A stretch of 64,000 nt of DNA, from assembly GCA_049511415.1 (NCBI GenBank), contig JBEKYC010000027.1:46607-110606 (forward strand), written 5' to 3'. Shown one piece after another: positions 50,050 to 59,270 of the stretch; within the stretch, counting starts at the first letter, position 1; each line of letters starts with the position of its first letter. The stretch comes from Bog-159 sp049511415. GTDB lineage: Bacteria > Acidobacteriota > Terriglobia > Bryobacterales > Bryobacteraceae. The notes beneath the pieces were generated by a model. That model did not search any database. It saw only the letters and a program-made list of their open reading frames with translations, and had not been told where the DNA came from. Made by a program: the position numbers and the translations under genes.

Positions 50050-51132
50050 GTGATGAAGCTTGGACTCGGCCTTTACCGGCACATGCTCACCGCCGACAAT
50101 TTCCGCTTCGCGCGGCAGGTGGGCGCCACGCACATCGTGGCCCACTGGGTGGATTACTTCGCCCATTCGCCCAATATTCCCGCCACCGATGGCGACACGT
50201 GTTGGGGCGTCAGCGATAACCGCGGCCGGCTGTGGACCTACGAAGAGCTGGCCGATCTGAAGAGCGCCGTGAACCGCGAGGGCCTGGAACTGGCGGCCAT
50301 CGAAAATTTCGACCCCTCGCATTGGTACGACATCCTGTTGGATGGCCCGCGTAAGCAGCAGCAGCTCGAAGACATGCAGACCATCATCCGCCGCGTGGGC
50401 AAAGCCGGAATTCCGGTGATCGGTTATAACTTCAGCATCGCGGGTGTGTGGGGTCATGTCGTGGGACCATACGGCCGCGGCGACGCCGAGAGCGTCGGGT
50501 TTCTGGGACCGGACGGTCCCGCCGAGAAACCCATCCCCAACGGACAGGTCTGGAACATGATCTACGATCCCGAGGCCGCGCCGGGAACCGTCGGCACAGT
50601 CACCACCGAGCAGCTATGGCAGCGCCTGGAAGACTTCCTGAAGGCCGTAGTTCCCGCGGCGGAAGAAGCCGGCGTGCGGCTGGCGGCGCATCCCGACGAT
50701 CCGCCCATGCCCACCATTCGCGGCACGGCCCGCTTGGTCTACCAGCCGCACCTCTATCAACGTCTGCTCGATATCGTGCCCAGCCGGTCGAACGCGCTGG
50801 AGTTCTGCCAGGGCACCATCGCGGAGATGCAAGGCGGCGATGCGGAAGTCCACGACGTTTACAGCGCCATCGAAAAATACAGCCGCCAGGGCAACATCGC
50901 CTACGTGCATCTGCGCAATGTGAGAGGCAAGGTGCCGCGCTACACCGAAGTCTTCATCGACGAAGGCGACGTGGATATCGTGCGCGCCCTACGCATCTAT
51001 CGGCGCAACGGCTATGATGGCGTGGTGATTGCCGACCATACGCCGCACCTGCAATGTGGCGCGTCGTGGCACGCCGGCATGGCCTTCGCCATGGGCTACA
51101 TCAAAGGTATCCTGCACTCGATCGGTTCTTAG
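50050..51132 (+). CDS. uxuA: Mannonate dehydratase
   Basis: A 360-residue TIM-barrel enzyme that dehydrates D-mannonate to 2-keto-3-deoxygluconate in hexuronate breakdown. Family marks: MMKLGLGLYRHML at the N-terminus, IPVIGYNFSIAGVWGH near 122, MIYDPEAAPG, LAAHPDDPPMPTIRGTARLV near 212, SNALEFCQGTIAEM near 249 (metal ligand Cys) and HLRNVRGKVPRYTEVFIDEGD near 290. GTG 50050 lies 9 bp after GGAG; ATG 50053 is equally possible. It is tightly linked to the RraA-like gene. The end overlaps the convergent PQQ dehydrogenase by 4 bp. Partners uxaC, kdgK and kdgA are not in the window. Confidence 0.93.
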   Translation: MMKLGLGLYRHMLTADNFRFARQVGATHIVAHWVDYFAHSPNIPATDGDTCWGVSDNRGRLWTYEELADLKSAVNREGLELAAIENFDPSHWYDILLDGPRKQQQLEDMQTIIRRVGKAGIPVIGYNFSIAGVWGHVVGPYGRGDAESVGFLGPDGPAEKPIPNGQVWNMIYDPEAAPGTVGTVTTEQLWQRLEDFLKAVVPAAEEAGVRLAAHPDDPPMPTIRGTARLVYQPHLYQRLLDIVPSRSNALEFCQGTIAEMQGGDAEVHDVYSAIEKYSRQGNIAYVHLRNVRGKVPRYTEVFIDEGDVDIVRALRIYRRNGYDGVVIADHTPHLQCGASWHAGMAFAMGYIKGILHSIGS

Positions 51133-52964
51133 TTCAGGGCGAACGCCACATAAGTCCCGCGGATCTTCACTTGTGTGCCGGGGGTCAGGCCGCTTTGGGC
51201 GGCGGCGCAGAAGACCACGTATTGCCGGCCCCCCACCTGGTACACGGCCGGCATGCCTTCGAGCGCTGCGTCCAACTGGTATTCCCATAGCTGCGCGCCG
51301 GTCGCCCGATCCAGAGCCCGTGCCTTGCCGTCCCGCGTGCCCGCGAAGATCAACCCGCCCGCGGTCACCACCGGACCCACCTTCGGAAAATGCGATCCCG
51401 TGTTGCGAATGCCTTTGGCCGCAAGTTCCTTGACTTCGCCCAGCGGGACCCGCCAGCGGATGGTCCCCGCGTTCAGATCGTAAGCAGTCAGAGACGACCA
51501 TGGCGGAGCAATCGCGGACAACCCGTCGCCGGCGATCATGAAACCGAAGCCGCTGTAATAGCGGTCCTGGTCCGCTTCCGCGCCCGAGGTCAGCCGCAGC
51601 AGCGAAGGCAGGTCCTTTGAAACCACAAACAAATCGCCATGCGCCGGATCGGCCGCCGCGCCTCCCCAATTGGCGCCGCCATTGTTACCCGGCATCTCGA
51701 TGGTCCCGCGCCGGCTGGGCGGTGTGTACAAACCGTCGTTGCGCGCGCTCAGGATTTCGTCGCGGAAGCGCGCGCGATCTTCAGCCGTCAGATATGGGCT
51801 CAAATCGTCCACAGTGAATTTCTGCCGCGCGAAAGGCGGCGGCTTCGAGGGAAAAGGCTGCGTCGGCCAGGTCTCCTCATCCGGCAAATCCGAGCGCGGC
51901 ACGGGACGCTCTTCGCTGGGCCATAGCGGCTCGCCCGTCACGCGATCGAAGACCCACACGAATCCCTGCTTGGTCACCTGCGCGACGGCGTCGACGGTAC
52001 GGCCCTGGTGCCGCACCGTGACCAGTTTGGGAGCGGTGGCATCGTCGTAATCCCAGATATCGTGATGTACCGTCTGGAAGTGCCACAACCGCTTTCCGGT
52101 CCGGGCATCCAGCGCCAGCAGGCAATCCGCAAACAGATCCGCGCCCCGCCGGTCCGCGCCGTAGAAATTATACTTCGCGCTGGCCGTGGGGGCATACACG
52201 ATGGCGCGCTTTTCGTCGAGCGATAATTCGCCCCACACGTTCGCGCCGCCCACGCGCTTCCACGCGTCTTTGGGCCAGGTATCGTAGCCGAATTCGCCCG
52301 GCCGCGGGATAGTATGAAAGGTCCACACCAGCGCGCCGGTCCGCACGTCGAAAGCACGGATGTCTCCGGGCGCCGAACCATAACCCTGGTTGGTGGCCGA
52401 TCCCAGGATCAGCAGATTTTCGAACACCCGTCCCGGCGTGGTCGATTGCACCAGCCGGATCGTCGCCGGATCGCGATCCAGTCCCTGCTTCAAATCCACC
52501 GCGCCGTCTTTGCCGAACGACCGGATGGTCTGCCCGGTGCGCGCATCCAGTGCGCGCAGAAAATGATTGCTGGCATACAGCAGACGCCGGTCGGACCGGT
52601 CCCGGCTTTCCCAGTAATTGATTCCCCGGTCCGTGATGATGGTCGTGCCGGGCTCTGCTGGATGCGTCCAGATCTCCCGGCCTGAAGCCGCATCCAGAGC
52701 CACGATCGCACGGTTCTTCGCCAGCACATACATGCGTTCGTCCACTACGATCGGGTTAAAGGAATAGTGGTTGTCGTCGCCGATCGGATAGGTCCAGGCA
52801 ACCTTCAGGCGGCTGACATTGGAACGATTGATTTGCGACAGCCCGGAATACTGCGCGGAATCGGCGGAGCCGCCATAGTCCCGCCAGGTGTTGTATTGCT
52901 GCGCCGGAGCCATGCGGACCACGCCATATGCCGCCAACAGCGCGCACATCCGGAGAGGCCGCAT
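51129..52964 (-). CDS. PQQ-dependent (quinoprotein) dehydrogenase
   Basis: A 611-residue periplasmic eight-bladed propeller with a signal peptide (MRPLRMCALLAAYGVVRMAPAQQ). Tryptophan-docking-type repeats appear throughout: ALDAASGREIWTHP, ALDARTGQTIRSFG, AFDVRTGALVWTFHTIPRPGE, ALDARTGKRLWHFQTVHHDIWDYD, VFDRVTGEPLWPSEERPVP, ALDRATGAQLWEYQ. HHDIWDYDDATAP is the usual active-site neighbourhood of this quinoprotein group. No heme motif is present, so electrons should pass to an external acceptor. The substrate is unknown (glucose, alcohol or sugar acid). It lies 19 bp after the YncE-like gene and is the last gene of a minus run. Confidence 0.9.
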   Translation of the reverse strand: MRPLRMCALLAAYGVVRMAPAQQYNTWRDYGGSADSAQYSGLSQINRSNVSRLKVAWTYPIGDDNHYSFNPIVVDERMYVLAKNRAIVALDAASGREIWTHPAEPGTTIITDRGINYWESRDRSDRRLLYASNHFLRALDARTGQTIRSFGKDGAVDLKQGLDRDPATIRLVQSTTPGRVFENLLILGSATNQGYGSAPGDIRAFDVRTGALVWTFHTIPRPGEFGYDTWPKDAWKRVGGANVWGELSLDEKRAIVYAPTASAKYNFYGADRRGADLFADCLLALDARTGKRLWHFQTVHHDIWDYDDATAPKLVTVRHQGRTVDAVAQVTKQGFVWVFDRVTGEPLWPSEERPVPRSDLPDEETWPTQPFPSKPPPFARQKFTVDDLSPYLTAEDRARFRDEILSARNDGLYTPPSRRGTIEMPGNNGGANWGGAAADPAHGDLFVVSKDLPSLLRLTSGAEADQDRYYSGFGFMIAGDGLSAIAPPWSSLTAYDLNAGTIRWRVPLGEVKELAAKGIRNTGSHFPKVGPVVTAGGLIFAGTRDGKARALDRATGAQLWEYQLDAALEGMPAVYQVGGRQYVVFCAAAQSGLTPGTQVKIRGTYVAFALN

Positions 52965-52983
52965 ACGGCTCGACGAACGAGAT

Positions 52984-53985
52984 CTACTTACCCACCACCA
53001 CGATCGTGAACGAGTCCGGCGCCATGGCTCCGCGGCGCTGGCCGGGTGCGGGCGGCGCGAAGTCGCCCGTAACCGAAAGTATCCGGTCCGTCTTGGTGTC
53101 CACCGTCATGGTGCGGGCGCCCTGCTTGGTGGACACATTCTGTTCCACCACGAACTCCGTCGGACTGTTTTCCTTGATCACGGTCAGCGTCCCGTCGCCC
53201 TGCGAGCTGAAGGCTTCCATGGTTTTGGCATTGAATCCGGCGCCATCCACGCCTTTGCCGATCGGCAGCGTCGTGATGATCTTGCCGTCCTCGGCGTTCA
53301 GGATCGCCATGGTGGCCGGCTCGTGGCAGGCAGCGAACAGGATGTGATGCTTTTCGTCCAGCGCCAGGCCGCCCGGACCGCCGCACTTGCCGGTCATCTC
53401 GTAACGCGCCGTCACCTTGAGCGCCTTGGCGTCCACGACCGCGATGCTGTCCTTGTCTTCAAGATCCACGTACACGCGGCCCTTGCCGTCGCTGGCCGCC
53501 TGCTCCGGCGCGCCGCCCAGGTCCACGGTGCCCACCACCGTGCCTTCCTTCGCGTCGATCACCGTCACATTGGGAGCCCGGTGGCTGAACACCCAGACCC
53601 GCGCGTTGAACGGATCGAAAAGAATGCCGTCCGGGCCGCCTTCCACTTCGATCGTCTTGATCGTCGCCAGGGTCTTGGTATCAAACATCACCACCGGTTT
53701 GCTGCTGGCGAATCCATGATGCGACTTCGGATCGACGGCTACGCCGCGCGCATTGGCGTTGGGGATCTCGCCCACCGACGCCAGCGAATCCAGATCGAAC
53801 ACCGTAATGCGCGCGCCGGTCTGCGCCGGCCGCGGTATGTACAGCCGCCGGCCATCGACGTCGGCATAGACGTAGTCGAAGCCGCCCGCTCCGCCTACCT
53901 TAGCCGTCTTCACTACCTTGTACGGCTGCGCGAAACCCGCCGACGCCAGCAACGTCAGGCCCGCAAATATCCATTGTGATCGCAT
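52984..53985 (-). CDS. YncE-like exported beta-propeller protein
   Basis: A 333-residue protein with signal MRSQWIFAGLTLLASAGFAQ. ATG 53985 is preceded by GGAGGG at 9 bp, and this beats the longer frame. The rest is a seven-bladed propeller of YVTN/YncE type with blades such as ITVFDLDSLASVGEIPNANA, VVMFDTKTLATIKTIEVEGG, NVTVIDAKEGTVVGTVDLGG and MAILNAEDGKIITTLPIGKG. Such proteins bind nucleic acids or small ligands, or serve as surface scaffolds; no enzymatic residue can be pointed to. It sits between alr and the PQQ dehydrogenase and may supply an auxiliary function for the latter (inference). Confidence 0.85.
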   Translation of the reverse strand: MRSQWIFAGLTLLASAGFAQPYKVVKTAKVGGAGGFDYVYADVDGRRLYIPRPAQTGARITVFDLDSLASVGEIPNANARGVAVDPKSHHGFASSKPVVMFDTKTLATIKTIEVEGGPDGILFDPFNARVWVFSHRAPNVTVIDAKEGTVVGTVDLGGAPEQAASDGKGRVYVDLEDKDSIAVVDAKALKVTARYEMTGKCGGPGGLALDEKHHILFAACHEPATMAILNAEDGKIITTLPIGKGVDGAGFNAKTMEAFSSQGDGTLTVIKENSPTEFVVEQNVSTKQGARTMTVDTKTDRILSVTGDFAPPAPGQRRGAMAPDSFTIVVVGK

Positions 53986-54014
53986 GTTATCGCCCTCCAG
54001 GAACCTAAACCGTA

Positions 54015-55145
54015 TCACACGTACACGCGCCGGACCCGCGCGCTGATGCTCGACAGAATATTGTAGGAAATGGTGCCCGCCACGCGCGCGATCTGCTGCG
54101 CGTCCAGCCGCGCATCGCCCTCCGCGCCCAATAGCGTCACGTCATCACCGGGCTTCAACTCCGGCGCATGGCTGATGTCGATGGTGGTCACGTCCATCGA
54201 AATGGTGCCGAGAATCGGCGTGATGGCCCCCGCCGCGATCACCTTGCCGCGATTGGACAGCCGATGAAAAACTCCGTCCGCATATCCGGCGCCCAAGACC
54301 GCAATCCGCATGGCCGCCGGCGCGCGGAACGTGCCGCCGTAACCCACCCGCGTGCCTTCTGGAATGTCCTTCACGGCCAGAATTTTTGCCTTCCAGGTCA
54401 GCGCCGGCTGCACGTCCAGGATCTGCTCCGGCCCGGCGCCGCGCGGTGGGGAGACGTAGCCGTACAGCGCGTGCCCCGCGCGCACCATGTTATACCACGC
54501 CTCCCGCCTTCCATACCCTATCGCATTCGTGCTGGACGTATGCAGGTAATCGATGCGAATGCCGGCCTCGCCAAGCGCGCCGTAGCAGGCGTTGAAATAT
54601 TCCAGTTGCTGGCCGGTCTGTGGCGAGGTGAAGTCGGCGGCGGAGGCGAAATGCGTCATCAGGCCTTCCATACGCGCGTGCCGCAACGCTTTCAGTGCCG
54701 CGATCACTTCCTCCGGCCGCGCGCGCGTCCCCAGACGGCCCATGCCGCTGTCGATTTTCAGATGAAAGGCCAGCGGCTGCCGCGCGCGCTCCGCCATGCG
54801 CTCCAGCTCCGCCACGTCTTCGAGCGAATGCGCCGTGGGAGTCAGATCGTATTCCATCAGCGCCTCGCGCTCCTGCGGCAGAAACCCGGCCATCACCAGA
54901 ATACGCCCCGCGATTCCGGCCAGTCGCAGCGCGACGCCTTCATCCACCGAACTGACCGCCAGCCAGCGGGCGCCTTCGCGGATCAAAGCTCTTGAGACCG
55001 CCAGCGCCCCGTGACCGTAGGCGTCCGCCTTCACTACGCCCATCACCTCGACTTCCGCGCCCACGGCCGCGCGCACCGCGCGGTAATTGCGCGCGATCTG
55101 CGCCAGCGAGACCAGAACGTAAGACCGGAACGGAGGAGACATCAT
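54015..55145 (-). CDS. alr: Alanine racemase
   Basis: A 376-residue PLP enzyme that interconverts L- and D-alanine for peptidoglycan. The PLP lysine is in VMGVVKADAYGHGA near residue 36; HLKIDSGMGRLGTR lies near 125, HTSSTNAIGY near 190, the catalytic Tyr in RVGYGGTFRAP near 252 and SMDVTTIDISH near 301. ATG 55145 shares ATGA with the stop of the preceding glycosyltransferase, so the two are translationally coupled. An ATG at 55142 is also possible, and the frame extends to 55196 without family character. Its presence in an envelope operon fits a cell-wall role. Confidence 0.95.
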   Translation of the reverse strand: MMSPPFRSYVLVSLAQIARNYRAVRAAVGAEVEVMGVVKADAYGHGALAVSRALIREGARWLAVSSVDEGVALRLAGIAGRILVMAGFLPQEREALMEYDLTPTAHSLEDVAELERMAERARQPLAFHLKIDSGMGRLGTRARPEEVIAALKALRHARMEGLMTHFASAADFTSPQTGQQLEYFNACYGALGEAGIRIDYLHTSSTNAIGYGRREAWYNMVRAGHALYGYVSPPRGAGPEQILDVQPALTWKAKILAVKDIPEGTRVGYGGTFRAPAAMRIAVLGAGYADGVFHRLSNRGKVIAAGAITPILGTISMDVTTIDISHAPELKPGDDVTLLGAEGDARLDAQQIARVAGTISYNILSSISARVRRVYV

Positions 55146-56242
55146 TTCATTATCGATTGGAACAACATTTCGTAAGCGTCCGCTACCGCGTCCCACGAGT
55201 ATTGCCGGGTCACCCGTTCCACCGCCCGGCGGCGCAGTTCCTGGCGCGTTTCTTCGGCCATCGCCAGCACCAGTTCGATCTTCGCGGCCAAGTCATCCGA
55301 AAACGGAATGCCCGCGTCACCCGCCACTTCCGCATTCTCGGGCGTATCGCGATAGAGCACCAACGCGCCCCGCCCCATCGCCTCGATCAAGGCCGGATGC
55401 GTGCCGCCGACTTCGGTGGCGTGTATATAAGCGAAGCAGTGTGAATCCAGTTCGTGATAGCCCTGCCCGTAAATCGCGCCCGGTATGACGATCCGCGGAT
55501 CGCGGGTATCCCGCACCTGGCGGATATAATCGCGCGCGTACGGCGCGTCGCCCACCAGCGCCAGTTTCAAATCCGTCCGCACGCGCTCGAACGCCTGACG
55601 CACGTCGAGCGCATGGTTCTCCGGCTCCATGCGGCTGACGTAGAGAAAATAACGCCCCGGCTCGAGCCCGAGTTTTTCCAACGCAACGGTGGATTCCAGC
55701 TTGCCGGTTTCCGCCCCGTAAGGAATAAACGTCGTGCGCTTCTTATAGGTCTGTCGATAATAATCCTGGATGGCGCGCGCGTCCGTGACCACCGCATTTG
55801 GCAGAAATGTCGCCAGCCATTCCGAAATCCGGTACCAGCCGCGCGCCAGCGCGTTCCATTTCTTCCGCTGCCGCTCCAGGCCATCCACGTTCAGCGCCAC
55901 GGGCATGCGGGCCGCCCGCAGCGCCGCCGTAAATATGGCGTTGGCGCCGTTGCAATAAAGCGCCGCGTCCGTGCGGTGCGCGAGTAAATGCAGGGTGGAG
56001 ACGAACGTATGCGCGATCGTGTCCAGATATTTATGCCGGATAGTGGGCAGATAGCGCAGGCTCACGCCGCGATACATGCCCGTGCTGGAACGTTCCCGGC
56101 AGTAGACCGCGACGCGGTATCCGCGCGCCGCCAGCCGTGTGGATAGTTCTTCCGCGAAGGTTTCGAATCCGCCGTAATTCGCCGGGATGCCGCGGGTGCC
56201 TACGATTGCCAGGGAAACGGACGATTTTGGCCTGCCGCCCAT
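55142..56242 (-). CDS. Glycosyltransferase family 4 with DUF1972 N-terminus
   Basis: A 366-residue GT-B enzyme. The N-terminal domain begins SLAIVGTRGIPANYGGFETF, the DUF1972 mark of rhamnosyl/galactosyl transferases in capsule and O-antigen loci. The C-terminal nucleotide-sugar domain has YFLYVSRMEPENH near 200, LALVGDAPYARDY, YIHATEVGGTHPALIEAMGRG near 276 (the EX7E-type region) and GIPFSDDLAAKIE. GTG 56245 is one codon upstream of the chosen ATG 56242. The stop overlaps the alr start. It is one of five transferases in the cluster, so probably builds a surface polysaccharide repeat. Confidence 0.91.
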   Translation of the reverse strand: MGGRPKSSVSLAIVGTRGIPANYGGFETFAEELSTRLAARGYRVAVYCRERSSTGMYRGVSLRYLPTIRHKYLDTIAHTFVSTLHLLAHRTDAALYCNGANAIFTAALRAARMPVALNVDGLERQRKKWNALARGWYRISEWLATFLPNAVVTDARAIQDYYRQTYKKRTTFIPYGAETGKLESTVALEKLGLEPGRYFLYVSRMEPENHALDVRQAFERVRTDLKLALVGDAPYARDYIRQVRDTRDPRIVIPGAIYGQGYHELDSHCFAYIHATEVGGTHPALIEAMGRGALVLYRDTPENAEVAGDAGIPFSDDLAAKIELVLAMAEETRQELRRRAVERVTRQYSWDAVADAYEMLFQSIMK

Positions 56243-56276
56243 CACCCGGAACCCATAACGGTTCGCCTCGCGCGGC

Positions 56277-57323
56277 CTACTTGGCCGCTTGCGAGCGCGA
56301 CATCACGCGCGGCGCTTTCTTGGGGGCCTGCGCGCTGACCGGATTGTATTTGAACCAACTGGCGATGTACTCGTGATCCACCCGCCGCCGTTTTTGGATT
56401 TCCGCGCGCTTGGCCATCACGCGCCGCCAGTTCCGCGCCAGAAACCAGAACGCCCGCAGCGAACTGTGCTCCCACATCAAACAGCACATCACCACCGCGA
56501 CATCCCGGACCGTGATCGAAAGAGCATTGCGCCGGTATAGGTCGGGCGAAATGTTTTTGATGCGCATCAGGAACCGGTTCTTCACCGAGTGCATGTTGAT
56601 CTCGGGCGGCAGGGCGCCGCGATTCCCCGGCAGCACCTTGCGCACATGATAGCCGCGGGCATACGGCGCGTAGATGCATTTCCATCCCATCAACTGCGCC
56701 CGCCAGGCCACGTCCGCGTCTTCGCGGTAAACGAAGAAGTCCGAATCGAAGAACTCCCCGTCGAACGAAATGTCTTCGATCATGTCGCGCCGGTACAGCG
56801 CGGCCGCCGCCGTAGCGCCGAATACGAATTCGTATTGCAGATAGTGGCCGTTGTCCACTTCCTGGCTGCCGCGGTCCAGGTGCCGCAGCATGGGGTTGAA
56901 ATAGATGCCCGTGGAGTCCACCACCGGCTTGGCCGGAATCTCGAAGGTGGCCGACATGGTCAGCAGCTTGCCGCAGACCGTGCCGATACTCGGATCGAAG
57001 TTGCCGGCATCCACCAGGGCCTGGATGAAATTCGGCAGCAGCAGCACGTCCGGGTTCAGAGTCAACACCCAGTCGCCGCCCGCCACGCCGATGGCCTGGT
57101 TCTGGGCCGCGGCGAATCCGACGTTCTCTTCGTTGTAGACTACCTGGCAACGGCTCTCGAACTGTTCCAGTATGTCGATGGTGCCGTCAGTCGAAGCATT
57201 GTCGATGACGATGACTTCCTTATTCGGGTAACGCTGCTCGAGGACCGATTCCAGGCATCTCTTGATAAAACGGCCGCTATTATAAGTTACGATCGTGACG
57301 GATACGAAATCGTTATGGGACAT
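56277..57323 (-). CDS. Glycosyltransferase family 2
   Basis: A 348-residue GT-A enzyme with an N-terminal SVTIVTYNSGRFIKRCLESV, IDNASTDGT, and NPDVLLLPNFIQALV (the NxD-type metal site). A FVYREDADVAWRAQLMGWKC acceptor region (ED..WR) lies near 200, and the C-terminal ~70 residues are basic and partly hydrophobic (VMCCLMWEHSSLRAFWFLAR). Length and the C-terminal extension fit rhamnosyl-type GT2 enzymes. Third family-2 member of the cluster, 34 bp before the DUF1972 enzyme. Substrate unknown; it should act at the cytoplasmic membrane. Confidence 0.9.
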   Translation of the reverse strand: MSHNDFVSVTIVTYNSGRFIKRCLESVLEQRYPNKEVIVIDNASTDGTIDILEQFESRCQVVYNEENVGFAAAQNQAIGVAGGDWVLTLNPDVLLLPNFIQALVDAGNFDPSIGTVCGKLLTMSATFEIPAKPVVDSTGIYFNPMLRHLDRGSQEVDNGHYLQYEFVFGATAAAALYRRDMIEDISFDGEFFDSDFFVYREDADVAWRAQLMGWKCIYAPYARGYHVRKVLPGNRGALPPEINMHSVKNRFLMRIKNISPDLYRRNALSITVRDVAVVMCCLMWEHSSLRAFWFLARNWRRVMAKRAEIQKRRRVDHEYIASWFKYNPVSAQAPKKAPRVMSRSQAAK

Positions 57324-57396
57324 GAACTCGAACCTGAATTAACGCCGATCACTGGTACATCCGTTCACCCCAAACCGCGGGAAAAGAAAACACCCC

Positions 57397-58308
57397 TCAT
57401 GCGGCGGGCCGCATAAGTGCCTTGCCGGCCAGCGCCATCACTCTGCCGTATACTACGACTGGCGTCAGGCTTCGAATAGCTGCTATCCCCCAAATCATCC
57501 GGGGAATGGCGACGATGAAGACCGCCAGACAAACCATCCTATAGGTACTGGAACGGTAGTGCCTGGAAGCAAACCCCAGTAGACTACGATACCAATAAAG
57601 TTGCCGGTTCTCCAGCGAAATCTTTTTAAGGGAGTGACCTCCCGTATGTTTAGCTACAGCCTTCGGCGTGTAGCACATACGGTAGCCTCTCTCGCGCGCC
57701 CGCCAGCAGAAATCCACGTCTTCGAACCACACCGGGTAGAACCGCTCGTCGAACCCCTGTAACTCTTCCCACACAGCGCGGCGGATCATGAAAAAGGCTC
57801 CCGCGGGCTGCTCCGCTTCACCCGGCGCGGAGAACTCAAACCCTAAGCAACGGTAATGCCAATTCACCGGGTTCCGCGGCCACAACCGGTTCACGCCTAA
57901 AACCTCGAAGCAAAGAGCCGCCGCCGAAGGCAGGCTGCGCACCGCGAATCCCACTTGCGGACACCCCGCGGCATCCACCAGTTTTCCGCCCGCGCCGGCA
58001 ATTCCCGGCTTCCGGCAGCATTCCACCAGCGCCTCGATGCCAGTCTCCAGAAGCGCGTCCGGGTTTAATAACAGCACGTACGGCGCGTCCAGCGCGCGCA
58101 TCCCCTGATTCACGGCGGCCGCGAAACCCCGGTTCTCCCGGTTGGCAATCAAACGCACGCCCCGCCGTGTCACCTCCTCGCGGGTGCCGTCCGTCGAAGC
58201 GTTATCGACCACTACGATTTCGGCGCCGGTCTCTTGTGCCCGGTCCAGGCACGCCCCGATCTCAGCCTCCGATTCGTGTGTCACAATCACGATCCCCGTC
58301 TCACTCAT
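57397..58308 (-). CDS. Glycosyltransferase family 2
   Basis: A 303-residue GT-A protein: TGIVIVTHESEAEIGACLDR, VVVDNASTDGTREEV, ENRGFAAAVNQGMRAL and LLLNPDALLETG near 80. The catalytic-base region WFEDVDFCWRARERGYRM lies near 190, followed by a hydrophobic tail (TYRMVCLAVFIVAIPRMIWGI) near 258. The rhamnosyltransferase-like WFEDVD/W pattern is intact. ATG 58308 overlaps the previous stop (ATGA). Between this gene and the next (57324-57396) is a 73-bp gap with no special feature. Confidence 0.9.
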   Translation of the reverse strand: MSETGIVIVTHESEAEIGACLDRAQETGAEIVVVDNASTDGTREEVTRRGVRLIANRENRGFAAAVNQGMRALDAPYVLLLNPDALLETGIEALVECCRKPGIAGAGGKLVDAAGCPQVGFAVRSLPSAAALCFEVLGVNRLWPRNPVNWHYRCLGFEFSAPGEAEQPAGAFFMIRRAVWEELQGFDERFYPVWFEDVDFCWRARERGYRMCYTPKAVAKHTGGHSLKKISLENRQLYWYRSLLGFASRHYRSSTYRMVCLAVFIVAIPRMIWGIAAIRSLTPVVVYGRVMALAGKALMRPAA

Positions 58309-59270
58309 GTGTCACTTTGCCCCATCCCGGTGAGCAGAAAGTACAGCCTCCAGTACAAATCCCGCTCGCGGCGGATGTCCCGTTCGTCTTCGGCGGGCAG
58401 CCATTCGGCGGGAACTCGCTGCCTGAACTCGCGCCAGCGCCCGAGTCCCTCAGCCTTGCCCCGTACCCACGGCCAAGCCCTGCCGTGTCGCAGCGCCACC
58501 AGCCCCCAGAGCGTCTGCGCCACCAGGATATGCCAGGCGCAGCACCTCAGCATGTGTCCCGAATAATACTTCGCGATCAAAAAAACCTGGTTGCGCGCCA
58601 TGCGCCGCACGGTTTCCGGATGCCAGCGCCCCAGTGTGGCGCTACCCTGGTGCCAGGCCAAGGCTTCCGGCGTGTACCGTCCGGCGCAGCCCGCCAGCCG
58701 GCAGCGTATCCCGAAGTCCACGTCCTCCAGATACGACTCGAAGCGCTCGTCCAGCAGACCGGCTTTCTCAAACAACTCCGCGCGAAACAGCGCCGCCGTC
58801 ATAGGCGCCGACCAGATCCGCCGCGATTCTCCAAAAGCCGGCCCGTCCGGGCTCCCTTGCCCCGCGCGGCAAGCTGTTCCGCCACGGCAAACGAGATCAA
58901 AGGTTCCGTCGATGCGATCGCGTGCGGCCGCCTGCAGGAGCTTCCCGGTGGCAAACCAGACGTCGGGCGACAGCGCGCCGCGCAGCTTCTCCATCCAGTC
59001 CGGCGCCAGTTCCACGTCGTTGTTGACGATCGCCACCAGGGGCGTGCGGCTTTCGCGAATCCCGCGGTTGACGGCTTTCGCGAAACCGCCGTGCGCGCCC
59101 ATGCGGATCACCCGCGCGCCGGCCAAATCCGCCGGCCCATCTTCAGAGCCGTCGTCCACTACGAGCACTTCGGCGGGCGGCTGAGTTTGCGCGCGCAAAC
59201 CGGACAACAGTTGCTCCAAGAGGTCGCACCGGTTCCACACCGGCACGATCACCGTCACATCGCCGCTCAT
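58305..59270 (-). CDS. Glycosyltransferase family 2
   Basis: A 321-residue GT-A protein: VTVIVPVWNRCDLLEQLLSG, VVDDGSEDGPADL, NRGIRESRTPLVAIVNNDVE (NND metal site) near 85, ESYLEDVDFGIRCRLAGC near 190. ATG 59270 overlaps the previous gene's stop (ATGA). A longer frame to 59309 exists but the overlap with the preceding gene and the MSGDVTVIVPVWN start favour 59270. Part of a chain of three directly coupled family-2 genes. Confidence 0.9.
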   Translation of the reverse strand: MSGDVTVIVPVWNRCDLLEQLLSGLRAQTQPPAEVLVVDDGSEDGPADLAGARVIRMGAHGGFAKAVNRGIRESRTPLVAIVNNDVELAPDWMEKLRGALSPDVWFATGKLLQAAARDRIDGTFDLVCRGGTACRAGQGSPDGPAFGESRRIWSAPMTAALFRAELFEKAGLLDERFESYLEDVDFGIRCRLAGCAGRYTPEALAWHQGSATLGRWHPETVRRMARNQVFLIAKYYSGHMLRCCAWHILVAQTLWGLVALRHGRAWPWVRGKAEGLGRWREFRQRVPAEWLPAEDERDIRRERDLYWRLYFLLTGMGQSDT

